Positions 24,561 through 35,400 of a stretch of DNA of 64,000 nt are shown here, piece after piece. The first letter of the stretch is position 1. The number at the start of each line of letters is the position of its first letter. Below the pieces are notes generated by a model. That model saw nothing but the letters and a program-made list of their open reading frames with translations, had not been told where the DNA came from and searched no databases. The stretch spans positions 83,741 to 147,740 of the forward strand of contig VTFK01000529.1 in NCBI GenBank assembly GCA_009617715.1, given 5' to 3'. This DNA comes from Plectrocnemia conspersa (taxonomy: Eukaryota; Arthropoda; Insecta; Trichoptera; Polycentropodidae). Both the position numbers and the translations under genes were made by a program.

Positions 24561-25588
24561 TGGCAGTCGAATGCATCTTTCTAATTGCTCGGATACATTA
24601 GGATTACAACTGTGCATATATATAATATTAGACCACATTACAGATGTATGTATTTAAAATTGTAGTTAATATAATATATGGTATTTATATACCTAATATA
24701 GATCACTTTACAGTTAAGATAATACCGTAACGAATACCGAAATAATGAATCTTCAATTTGTCACCGAAAAACTTTCATACAAAATGTTTTCATTGTATGA
24801 AGACTGATCTCAGTATAACGAAATATTTTGATCTGTGTTTAAGAATGACGTTACAACTTGGCAATATATTTTTCCGAATTCAGTTCGTCCTTGACTTAGC
24901 GTGTGACGTATGTGTTCACCAGCGACATTCAAGGTATTTCGCCGACGCTCAAACTTTTTTTATAAAACATTTTTTAAACAAATTTTATTGTGTTCATTAC
25001 AGTATCCTTAAAAATGATTGAATGTAATCTTATAAAAGGTTATTTTGATGGTGTAGTAATATGGTAATTAAAAATAAAATAAAAGTATATCATCTTCAGA
25101 TTTTTCTTCGGTCCCGTGAGCTTCGCTATACTTCGCTATACTGTAATCATATTATTTTTTATAACAAAGAAGTTTATACAGCTCTAGATTTTAATGAATT
25201 TTCTTAAATTATTCCAAAAAATGGGATATTTTAAAACTATTAAATATACATATAATAACGTTTTTTAATGCTGTCTTTAGTGAGTAAAATATAGTGTACG
25301 ATATATCGATTAAAAAATAGTAAGTAGTTAATAATTAAAATATAGACGAAGAATGGTAAAAGGTTCAATTAAATATACGAGTACATTATTATTATATGAA
25401 ATATTAATATTATTTCAACAGAAATATTTAATGCATATTTAATTAATAGTCACTTTTCTTCACATGATTTTCTTTTCGTATTTTGCAAAAAATGCTAATT
25501 TTTTATTTTTATTGTCCGGAAAATGTCCAAAGCAATGTTTGCTAATCGTAATTCCTAGCGTTGGTCATAAATCTCTGGTGTACAAGTG

Positions 25589-26709
25589 GACGTCGTATAC
25601 ACAGATTTTGAAAAAGCATTTGATAAAGTTAACCATGCTTTACTTGTAAAAAAGTGATCTAATTTCGGGTTTTCTGAAGATCTCATAAATCTATTTTCAA
25701 ATTACTTGACCAATAGATATCAATTCGTCAAGTATAATAACTCTTTTTCAGAACAATATAAGACCCCTACTGGAGTACCTCAAGGATCCAATTTGGGTCC
25801 ATTGTTGTTTTTATTGTTCATTAATGACATAGAAACAGCAATAGAGCATTCAGATTTTTTTATTATATGCAGATGACTTGAAAATTTACAAGAAAATGCA
25901 TTCGATTTCTGATTCCCTCGACCTACAGGAGGATCTCAACTCTATATGGAAATGGGCTTGCTATAACCAATTGCCTTTCAGTGTAAAGAAATGTCACACA
26001 ATTTCATTTTCAAGGTCATTAACGCCGGCAAAATATTCATACCATCTAGGCGGATATTTTCTGGAAATGTTTTCTTCAACTAAGGATTTAGGAGTGACTT
26101 TCGAAGAACGTTGGAAATTTAGCCAGCACATTGCAGAGCTCATAGCAAATCCTTAAAAATGCTCGGTTTTATCTTGAGAAATGCGCGTTACTTCAGGAAT
26201 ACTTTAGTATTGCGCACTCTTTGATACTCTAGTCCGCAGCATACTAGAAACTAGCTCCATCATTTGGATCCCAGGCGTAATGAATCAATGTAATGAATTG
26301 AAGCTGGAAAAGTACAACGTAAATTTCTTCGATATTTATACTTGAAGGAATACGGGTATTATCCGTTCTTGTTTCCCAGTGCTTTTATTTTGGGAGCCCT
26401 GGGATACGTTTCTTTGTCGACTCGCAGAAGTGTTTATGTAATTAAACACTTCTGGGAATGGCTCAAGGGCATCGTAGACAATCCTTCAGTGCTCGAGCAG
26501 CTTCAAATGTGGGCTCCTGAAGGTGGTTATAGTTCTCGGTCGCGTCCACTATTCTTGCCTGTTAAGTCTAGAACTGGAGCACTTGCCAACTCTTCTCTGG
26601 CCAAGGCTATTTATCTGCTCAATTCTGTCCATAGAAATATTGACATTTTCTCTTGCACATATGGAGTTTTGGTTCAGTTCGTATGGGACAATGCACACCT
26701 GTTGAGGTG
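25589..26709 (+). pseudogene. Reverse transcriptase and C-terminal region of LINE-2 copy A
   Basis: In order: VYTDFEKAFDKVNHALL (motif A aspartate present), TPTGVPQGSNLGPLLF, LFINDIETAIEHS, and YADD at 25866-25877, which is in a different frame from motif A because of a T-run indel just upstream. Then come NQLPFSVKKCHTISFS and STKDLGVTFE; a stop at 26154 and further frame changes follow. The last open piece (26342-26709) reads YYPFLFPSAFILGALGY and ends at a TGA. At least three lesions make it nonfunctional. Confidence 0.9.
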
Positions 26710-26769
26710 ATTTGTGTCTGTTGTTTTGTCTTGTTTATATTTGTATGTATTATGATGTATTAGTACTTT

Positions 26770-26815
26770 TGACTATCGTGACGCATTGGGTTTGCCTGTC
26801 AGGTCACGATGGTTA
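26770..26815 (+). other. LINE-2 3'-UTR stem-loop (copy A)
   Basis: The arms TGACTATCGTGAC (26770-26782) and GTCACGATGGTTA (26803-26815) pair over 13 positions, two of them G-U. They enclose a 20-nt loop starting GCATTGGG. The same structure occurs in copy B. It lies about 25 nt before the TAAA tail, where LINE RNAs often carry the structure recognised by their reverse transcriptase. Confidence 0.8.
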
Positions 26816-26841
26816 TAATTTTAATAAATAAATAAATAAAA

Positions 26842-29030
26842 CAAATAGAATCACTTTTTGTACTATCTGCTCCGAATGCATCTGTGAATTTAATGGATTA
26901 GAACTATTATTTGTCTTTAAGATTGTAGCGCTTGTAAACTATTAAAACCACTTAAAAAACATGTTATGCGAATTCTCAAAAAATCATCATATTTCTTGAG
27001 AAATGAAAAATCATAATTTTTCATTTATTTCTATTTTCGGAGATAATCATTAGCCATATCTCGATATTGCAAAACTCTACTCTTCTTTTACGAGTGAAGT
27101 TTTGATAGATCTGGTGTTAAAATTACTACTAAGTCATTCTTATTTGCATGATTTAAGGCAAAGTGAAATTGTAAAACATGTAGTAATAAGAGCGGTAATA
27201 ATTATTAAATATTACAATGCTTTTATATCATTAGGAAAATTGCATATTCCTTAAAAAGTATTACGGTAAAAATAAGCATTTTATTTAGAAAAGTTTTTCG
27301 AGCAAAGATTCGATAATAAAATATATAAAAGTCTTGATCTGGGTGGAAAAATTTTTTATTACATTTTTATTTTAACAAATATATAGCTCTTCCTTTGTAT
27401 TGTATATTTAAGTGGATTGTAAAATCTTATGGATATACGGAAACTAAAGATACTTACTTTAATTATTAAGCACAAATAATATATTTTCTAATTAAAATAT
27501 AATAAAATGGTTGCAATTATCGGCTTAGTAAAAAAAATATTATATTTTAAAAGCTCCCTTATTTAAATAAAACACGACGTAGAAAACAGCAAAAAATATG
27601 TTAATCTACTTTGAAGAAGTACGTAAAAATAAGAACATAAACACATAATAAAATTTTGATTGCCTTATTACCAAAATATGCAATACTGCAACAATCTGAT
27701 GGTTATTTTATATATATATATATATCTATATATTTATTTCATATTTTTCTATTCAATTCTCTGTACCAAATTAGTGATACAATTGCATACCTTTCCATAA
27801 AAACTCTTAAATCCACTTAATATTTTAGTGGAACCTGTATCTTAGTAATCTTTGACAATGCCTCCATAAAAAAAGATTTCTATGCAATACATTCACGTCT
27901 AACATATAATTATAAACCGAGAGATTCGATATGGTTTTTGTTTATTATATAAACAATAAAATAAATTGACTAATGAACCACCTGTATGTAGATGTTTGGA
28001 ATATAGTAATGTGAGCTTACGATAGGTTTTCACATCGATTGGCTGCAATATGGATATTGCGATAATTTGCATGACGATAAGCACTCATTGGGAATCACCT
28101 GTCGCAATTCATAAATGCAGTGGTTGAATTTCATAGATATAGTTCATGGAACAAATATCAGTTTATTATGTATTGATTTAATTTTTAGCTTGAATGACTT
28201 TTTTCGATGACGATTAAAATTTCACGTGGGGTTATTAGCGCCTAAGTCTCAATTGTGATAGACATTATCTGAAATTAAAATCTCGCAAAATAATATATTT
28301 ATTTATATAGATTCCGTTAATGTATGCAAAGTTGCAAATGCGTGTATGCGTGTGTTCGAAATATGCCTAGTGTGTGTAATCCTAGCAAGTTTGGCAAGCT
28401 CGGTAATAGATTCTGTGCGGGATGAGGTTGGAGGGTTGAAGACTTAATTCATGCCCAGCATCCCCCATGGATCACCTTTGTTAATAGCCTTCTCGATAGG
28501 CGGAGGTGATCTCGGAGGTTTCGTCGCCTACTTTATTAGCGGTGGTATTAACTATATAATATTCTTTGAAGTTTTCTTTAACAACAAAAATATATTATCA
28601 TTTATAATAGAACATTTTTTTACTAATATGCAGATTTAAGTGTCGATACTATTTAAATACTGTTTATATTTGATAATAAACAAAGTTGCGTTTATTATAG
28701 TATGGAGTTTTAAATTGAAACTGATTTCGTGTTTTATTTAGTTCATACAATTTTAAAAACAGCATTAAATACATTGAGTCAACTTTAAAATCATTAATGA
28801 GATATATATCTTAAAAATGTTCTACGTGATTTATATGTTACTTTTTAAATTGCTACAGTACTACAATATCTTTAAAGAGGTATAAATATTTACGTCTTTT
28901 ATTTTGATTAAAATATGAATTACTTAAGTAATTAAAATATATTTTTTATTCATGCACCCTAAAAATATTTATTTCACTTATCGCACACACAAAAAATAGG
29001 TCAGCGCTTATATACATATTTCGTAGTGCA
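26842..29030. other. AT-rich noncoding DNA
   Basis: No supportable genes. A TA-rich simple stretch occurs at about 27712-27745. A modest GC-richer patch lies at about 28320-28540, where a 62-codon frame shows no domain. Confidence 0.4.
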
Positions 29031-29590
29031 AACGCCCTAAACAAGCTCTGCTTTCAAACACGGCTCGCATACGAATTTGATACTTAGCGAGTCCCAGCTT
29101 GCAGGGCACCTGGCGAGATAAGACACGTCTGAGGGTCTGAAACGGACCTCGACCCCACTCTATTCACGGCCTGAATAATGACCCAACAGATCGCGTTAAT
29201 GGATCGCCATCGGCTGTTTAAGATGTCAGCCGGGGCGTGGATGTAACGACTCCATGTAACCTAACGTTTCATCGCACCCGTGCCTGCCTGAGATTAGCAA
29301 CGCCAAAATCAAACTGTAGGAGGTCTGAAAGGGGGAGTTATGTGCGTAACGATGATGCGGGAAATCATTCGGAACGAACGAGAGAATGATCCATGGGGAG
29401 ACTCCCGAGGGAAAATTCGTTTTCGGTCACGACGGCGCCTCATGACCCAGAATAAATGGAAAATTTATCGGGTGGAGGCACAACAAGTTAATATTTGCGA
29501 AAGAGGATCTGTGCGAAATACGTGTATGATGGATGTCGGCTAGAGTGCGTGTCGCAACGTAAAACGTTAATATTCTGCAATTTGATCTAT
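29031..29590. promoter_or_regulatory. Candidate regulatory island
   Basis: One of the longest GC-richer blocks. It contains a CACCTG E-box (29107-29112), a GATA-type AGATAAG (29116-29122) and two GTCTG half-sites close by. Short frames on both strands lack domains. Regulatory function is an inference. Confidence 0.33.
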
Positions 29591-30540
29591 GTGTCTCTTT
29601 GTATGGATACATTTCGTAAATGTGACCGTTTTGTTTAGCCATGTCAAAGATGTCTCTATAATAAATCATTGAACAATGATGAAAAGGAAAATATTATATT
29701 TATTTTCACGTAAAATATATATGTATATATAATAAATATTAAAGGGAAAAGTATTCAAGTAATTGATCAATAGTAACACGATATCTCTATCACTAAAAAT
29801 ACATTTTTTTTATAATATACACATCATGTATTTTCAACATAAATTTAATAATCACTAATACCTATGAGAAAAATAAACTGATTTTCGTGTGGCCTGGCAA
29901 ATTAAAGGTACTCGTTCCTATTATATATATTAAAAATACATTTTATAATTTTTGTTGAAAAAAAAATTTTTACTAAAAAATATTTTTAAATACACAAAAT
30001 CTCATATACAAATTAAATTATTATTTACCACAATTTAAAATTGCTCAAAAAGTGTGGCTCAAAACAATTTCGCTCAGAATATTTAATTTTTTTATTTTAA
30101 AAGAAAATATATGTTTATTTAACATACATACATCTGAGCTAAGTTGTAAATTTCAACGTACAATTAAAAATATATTATATAATCGAAGAAACCAGACATT
30201 GATGTCATTAATTAAATATTTGCAAAATTCAAAATCTTTCACTAGTCAAAAAAATAATGAAGTCTAGCTATTCTTCAAAAACAAAAAGATATAAAATGGG
30301 GAAAGAAATTATTCGCAGATTGTTTAATGGCTCGACGACTCTATTAAATCATTAGAATCCATTGAATAAATTAAAAAATTATCATTGGCGCAACGATAAG
30401 AATAATAATTTTTTTAAGCCTTAGAGAGAATAGTGTAAAAACCAACAACGTACGGATTAATGGAAAAATAATTAAAATATTGTAATCCACGAGTAAGAGA
30501 ACGAATAACTTACAGTGTATATTTGAAGCCTTGATATAAA
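29591..30540. other. AT-rich noncoding DNA
   Basis: I see nothing supportable; only A/T-rich low-complexity sequence. Confidence 0.4.
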
Positions 30541-30544
30541 TTAT

Positions 30545-30649
30545 CCCAGATATGCCCAAGAAATGTTGTTCTCTTAAAATTTAATTTATAAATAAAAAAC
30601 AGTGGCACGAGTTTAGTGGCCTACCCATGGGACAGTGGGCATATCTGGG
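30545..30649. mobile_element. 105-bp piggyBac-like miniature inverted-repeat element
   Basis: Perfect 14-bp inverted ends CCCAGATATGCCCA (30545-30558) and TGGGCATATCTGGG (30636-30649) are flanked by TTAT (30541-30544) and TTAA (30650-30653). An end starting CCC next to TTAA is the piggyBac pattern, with one flank mutated. The interior includes the palindromic word CCCATGGG. There is no coding capacity. Confidence 0.75.
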
Positions 30650-30653
30650 TTAA

Positions 30654-33598
30654 ACCAATATCAACACAAAATTATTTAAAATAAATCACTAGAGAAGATC
30701 GAACTTCTGTGCCACACTGACGAATCAGCGACTGTCCTTAAAAGAGAAAGCGAGACAACGAAGTACACGCTACATCGCTTCTCCCTCTCATATACATGTA
30801 CACGCACACAATAACAAACCGGCATCCTTATCCCGAGCATACTCTACTAAAACGATAAAAGTGAAAGACGAATATATATACACAATATACGTATATTAAA
30901 TTAATTTGATACTGTTGATTATGTTTTAATCTTGAGGAATATATAACGATAACAAAGTTTTTCTTAGTATGTTATATAATTAATTTTTGAGTAACGCATT
31001 TTTTTCTTTCTGTAATTGTTTTTTTTTATTTTTAAAATATTATTTGTAGCTAGACGTACTATTAATTTGAGACTATGTTTTACAAAATATGTTTTACAAT
31101 ATATTTTGGAGTGATGCACTTTTTTCTTAGTATAAATATAAATTTTTATCATCACTTTTAAATACTACTTATATAAGAGACTAATCTGAATATTAAAATA
31201 TTTGTTGTTTTATAAATATTCGTTACTCGAATATTTGTCCAACAATTCGTAAAATATTACTTTATATTTGTAGTGAAATATGAATAAATACTTGCTCTCT
31301 AAAACAGCAAAAAAAACTTTAAAAATACAGTTATGTATTTAAACAAATTATGTATTCTTTTTTTTTGTTTTTTGTGTATCGCTCCATTATCTACTCTGTT
31401 CCTTTTTAGTTTTACAAAATTCACCTTTTTCTATGTTATTTATTTCATGAACTGATCATTACAACTAATATCCGATAATCAAAATAATAAAAAAATTAAC
31501 ACTTTATAACTGCAGAAATTCAATAAATTTCTCATATTTTAGGTAAGAATATTTTGCAACTGTGGATTTTACAAAAGCTTGTATTTATTTTTTTATTTAA
31601 GTTTAATCAATACGAACAATGTTTAATTGCAACAATAAAATAACTTAATAGACTACACAAAAATTGACAGATATTTACGAATAAACATAAAAAACAATAA
31701 TTTAAATAATGATACATAGAACTTTCCCGATCAGTATTTCGTTCCTTAACAATGACTCACTTATACGGGAATGATTTAATCAATGTCATCCCTTAGTCAT
31801 ACAATCATGAGTCAGTCCTTTATCAAAATGAGGAAAGGGTTTTCCGGCAAAGTATCACGTAAAGCGCATTTGGAGTGGCTGCTCTCGCGCGTTTTTCCCG
31901 GAAAATCTTCAGCGGCCAACAACACACAAGGAACAAAGAGTAATAGCGCATTATGATTTAGTGTCGATATATCACGGGTCCCTGTCCCTGTTGGCCCCTA
32001 GGGGCTGCGGGCCCCGGCAGATCGATGGGGCCGTTAGGAGGGCCCGTAATGAGGCCGACTTAAGCTCGCAATCTCGGCTAGATGTTTACGAATGGCCCTT
32101 TGTATCCTCTGCCACTTTCTACGAAATGCAATTTTACGCTTTAACGCCGTGCATTATAAATACTAAATTATATGTAACATAAATTCATTTATTTAAACAA
32201 AAAAAAAAAAAAACTTTAATAGATTCATCAAATGCATTGAAAAATATATTAAATTTTGATTATGCTCACAAAATGTAATGATTTATACATATTTATATTT
32301 ATATCTCTTGTATTTAATTCACATTATTATTGATTATAATCTAATAATAAATGGATTATGATATCGTTAAAAGAAACTTCTTTGTGGAAAAAAACGCTGT
32401 TACAGGATCGGCGTGAAATGAGTCGGAAGCCGTTAGGTTCACATAAAAATTATATGATGCTTATATATATTTTTTTCATCGATGGGTCTAAGGGAAAGCG
32501 GCCGTTTTCATACTTATCAGCGATGAAATTTCCATCACAATGAAGAAAAATGTCCTGGCGGATAAATGGAGGCACCTCGGGCCGTAAAACCTAACACACG
32601 ACACTCGGCCGCTATTTATTTTATCGCACATATACACAAATAACGCGGTATCTACGCTTCGACATTTTTTTTTAGAATTATAATAATGATTATGTAGCAA
32701 GATTGATACATTTGATATATCAAAATCAGATAATTTTTAAGCAAAACTCACAGACTCCAATACTGTTTAGTTAATGATTATGTAAGTAATTGTGCTACAT
32801 TACATATGATATGTTATAAACTATTATCCAACAATACAAATAATATTATAGAATTTTTCAAAAGATGATTTAAAACATTGTTTAAATATATTAATTTTCC
32901 TCAAAGCTTTTTCTACGATTATATTAATTTTTTTAGATTCCTTTAAATGCTATTAAAAATTATTATCTCATATTGTACTATTGTTTATACTTTATTTAAG
33001 GTTATATCGTATTTAAAAATAAACGATGTTTTGAATGAACTATAAATAATGTATTCAACTGTTAGTATAGTGAAAATTTTGAAAAAATCAATAAAATTTC
33101 AGTTAACTCAAGCCGCTTTAACCGAATAGACAAATTTCTGGAAATCAATGGTATTCTTTAAATAAGTACATTTTTGTGTTCAATGCATTTTCGACCAATC
33201 GCGTTTAATTGCAGTGTTTGTACAAAATTTTCTATTGTGCCATGATAATTCGCTTGAAAACAGATAATAAGGATCTGAACTAAATAACTGATAGCTTATT
33301 CTTTTAATGTCTTATAACATTTATATAGTGCTACTGACATTGATTTTTCAATCGAAAAAACTGATTCCATAATCATTTATTGACATAAGCATCGCTCTTA
33401 TTTTTAAACCGTTTTTTTTTTAAATTTATTACTTAAATATATTTTAAAACATTTTCTTAAAAACATAGTGGTGCAGTCTAAATAATTTAAAAAATATTAT
33501 CTACATACCATTATTTTTAAGTTTATTAAAAAAATCTCTGCTGAACGCTATGTTAAAAAAATCATCGCTCGAATGTTTCATTCCAGTTTTCAGAAAAA
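30654..33598. other. Noncoding DNA with islands at about 31850-32180 and 32470-32660
   Basis: The 31850-32180 island is strongly GC-rich and contains a 12-bp palindrome GCCCCTAGGGGC (31994-32005); the 73-codon frame in it is not convincing. The 32470-32660 island is smaller. The flanks are A/T-rich, including a homopolymer A run near 32200. Confidence 0.4.
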
Positions 33599-33599
33599 C

Positions 33600-33810
33600 G
33601 AAATTTTAGATAGTTTCAAGTTTTTAAAATATGTAAGAATAGACTCATTTTGAATTAGGTTTTGTATGTTATACATATGTATATGTACATCTTTTTTCTT
33701 AACAGATATATTAAATTGCTGATTTTTATTTAAAAGTTTTCATAATTTTAGTACTAGTCTGAGCTTAATAATGTTAATAATATTAGATAATCACGAAATT
33801 AATTTCGTTT
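33600..33810 (+). repeat. Tandem duplication, copy 1 (hAT-3 empty site)
   Basis: This block matches 33892-33981 joined to 35016-35163. Shared words include AAGAATAGACTCATTTT, TATACATATGTATATGTAC, TTTTTTCTTAAC, ATTAAATTGCT and AGTCTGAGCTTAATAATG. Here the octamer ATATGTAC occurs once (33681-33688) with no insertion, so it is a natural empty site. Confidence 0.88.
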
Positions 33811-33981
33811 TAATGCTTTTTTTGAGTCCATAGGTTCCAAAAAAGGCATTAATTAAAAAATTTTAGAAATAAAAATTTAAATTAATTAGAAATTTTATTA
33901 TAGATAGTTAATTTTTTTTAAATATATAAGAATAGACTCATTTTAAATTATGTTTTATATGTTATACATATGTATATGTAC

Positions 33982-35015
33982 TAGAGATTCTGAAGTCCCG
34001 GGTTTTTTCGATTCCCGGACTCGAGACCCAAATTTTTAAAGTCCCGGGAATTCCCGGGACTCGAGACTTTGATTATTTTTCTTATAATCACGAAAAAAAA
34101 TATGTTAAAAAATTATCTTAATATTATTAACTTTAATTAACTTATTATTATTAACTTTAATTAATTTATTATTATTAACTTAAATTATTTGTGTTATAGG
34201 TACGATAGGTGAAAATTTATTGAAGCAATTTAAAAACACTTTATTCGATATTTATTTAAATTTAATTTATTACAATTTTTTTAATCGAAATATTTATATC
34301 AATATTAAGTTAAAACCTTTACTTTTGTAAGGAAAAATATGTTTTTAAAAACACCAAGGCGTTTAATGATGAATCACATAGCCTGTTCCTGGTTTTTGTG
34401 CCAAATATTCCAGATGTAGAAAAAATGATGTTGGCTTAATTGTAAGCAATGATTTGAATAAAAGCTCTAGATTCGGAGTTCGCTTGATAGTTGAATCTAA
34501 TATCTGAAAACTCCTTTTTTTAAAGTTGATTTTTTTATTTCTAGTCGTTGAAATATTTTGGTGGTTCGTGCGACAGAGTTGTGTTGATTTCAAATATTTT
34601 TTTTAAAAAGAAATTAACAATAATTTCGGAAGTTAATAAAGTGGCATCTCGACGACTTAGAGCTTCAACTGCCAGTTTTATAGGAGTGAGTACTTCACAA
34701 ATATTTTTCAACACGTGAATGTTCGATTCATTCCAAATTTGGCCGATGCCAAGATCAATTAATGATTTTCTAATGCAATTTCGTAACTTTCAAAATCTCG
34801 AGATCACGGGTAATAAGGAATTCTATCTTGTCTTCATATCGAGACATAAATTAAGCTCGACATCAAATTCGCCCTTTACATATTTTTGTAAAATTGCACT
34901 TCGGAAAGTCTCGAGTCCCGGGTTATTAATTTTTAAATTCCCGGGACTCGAGACAGCAAAAAATCTTTCAATTCTCGGGAATAAATTCCCGGGTTGTCTC
35001 GACACAGAATCCCTA
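33982..35015 (-). mobile_element. hAT-3: nonautonomous hAT element with paralogous empty site
   Basis: This 1034-bp element has inverted ends TAGAGATTCTG (left) and TAGGGATTCTG (right, opposite strand). It has perfect 8-bp target duplications ATATGTAC (33974-33981 and 35016-35023). Subterminal DNA carries repeated CCCGGGACTCGAGAC-type words on both sides. The minus strand encodes part of a hAT transposase. The neighbouring duplicate block preserves the uninterrupted target, confirming both borders. Confidence 0.95.
34560..34790 (-). pseudogene. hAT transposase fragment in hAT-3
   Basis: Read on the minus strand, the frame gives CIRKSLIDLGIGQIWNES, then VLKNICEVLTPIKLAVEALS and RRDATLLTSEIIVNFFLKK. 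It resembles the insertion/helical region of hAT transposases before the C-terminal domain (pattern LxPxxxAVExLSRRDATLL). A further 76-codon minus frame (34593-34363) continues after a frame change. The catalytic ends and DNA-binding zinc finger are missing. Confidence 0.75.
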
Positions 35016-35203
35016 ATATGTACATATTTTTTCTTAACATGTGTATTAAATTGCTCATTTTTTTAATGGGTTTCTTAATTTTAGTTATAGTCTGAGCTTA
35101 ATAATGTGTTATTTAACCAAATAATAATAATATTAGGTAATCCTGAAATTATTCTGGTTATTAAATAAAACTAAAAAATCACTTTTCAATTTTTGTTTTT
35201 ATT

Positions 35204-35400
35204 TTAATGATTAAAAATATGTTTTCCATTTAAACGTATAACATTCTTCCACCACGTCATTATTTTTTTAATTCCATTACCATAAAATGTTTAAGGTTTA
35301 TTCAAAATATTCCGAAAGCTCCTTTTTTACATTGTCTGCATTTTTATTTTTTATGTCTATTAAATCGGACTGGTTTAGTTTCTCGGTTGATAGCTTAAGT
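35204..35400 (-). pseudogene. Mariner-like transposase C-terminal remnant
   Basis: The minus strand reads LIDIKNKNADNVKKELSEYF and then, in another frame, GIKKIMTWWKNVIRLNGKHI ending at a stop at 35204-35206. Mariner transposases end in the pattern GIxxLPxRWxKxIxxNGxYF, which this matches in outline. It immediately follows copy 2 of the local duplication. No terminal repeats were identified. It is a different copy from the relic at 11.3 kb. Confidence 0.6.

Larger units (their letters stand above)
22640..25560. other. Noncoding DNA with islands at 22760-23050, 23400-23860 and 24215-24560
   Basis: No gene is supportable. A 147-residue frame (22620-23063) starts inside the hAT-2 terminus and reads through the first island without any domain, so I reject it as coding. 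The second and third islands are annotated separately. The remainder (23900-24200, 24600-25560) is A/T-rich. Confidence 0.4.
25575..26841 (+). mobile_element. LINE-2 copy A: 5'-truncated CR1/Jockey-group retrotransposon
   Basis: This copy starts within the reverse transcriptase at about 25575 and ends in a TAAA-type tail (AATAAATAAATAAATAAAAC, to about 26841). It is a sister of the copy at 49.0-50.3 kb: both encode GYYPFLYPSAFLLGALGY-like residues and share a 3'-UTR stem-loop. No ORF1 or endonuclease is present because of truncation. The clade is not resolved beyond the CR1/Jockey group. Confidence 0.9.
33892..35163 (+). repeat. Tandem duplication, copy 2 (interrupted by hAT-3)
   Basis: The duplicated block is split by a hAT element at 33982-35015. 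The spacing between the two left borders is about 290 bp, so the original event was a short tandem duplication that preceded the transposon insertion. Confidence 0.85.

Noticed and set aside
34719..35066. 115-codon plus-strand open frame
   Set aside because: It lies antisense to hAT-3 transposase and runs across the element border into the flank.
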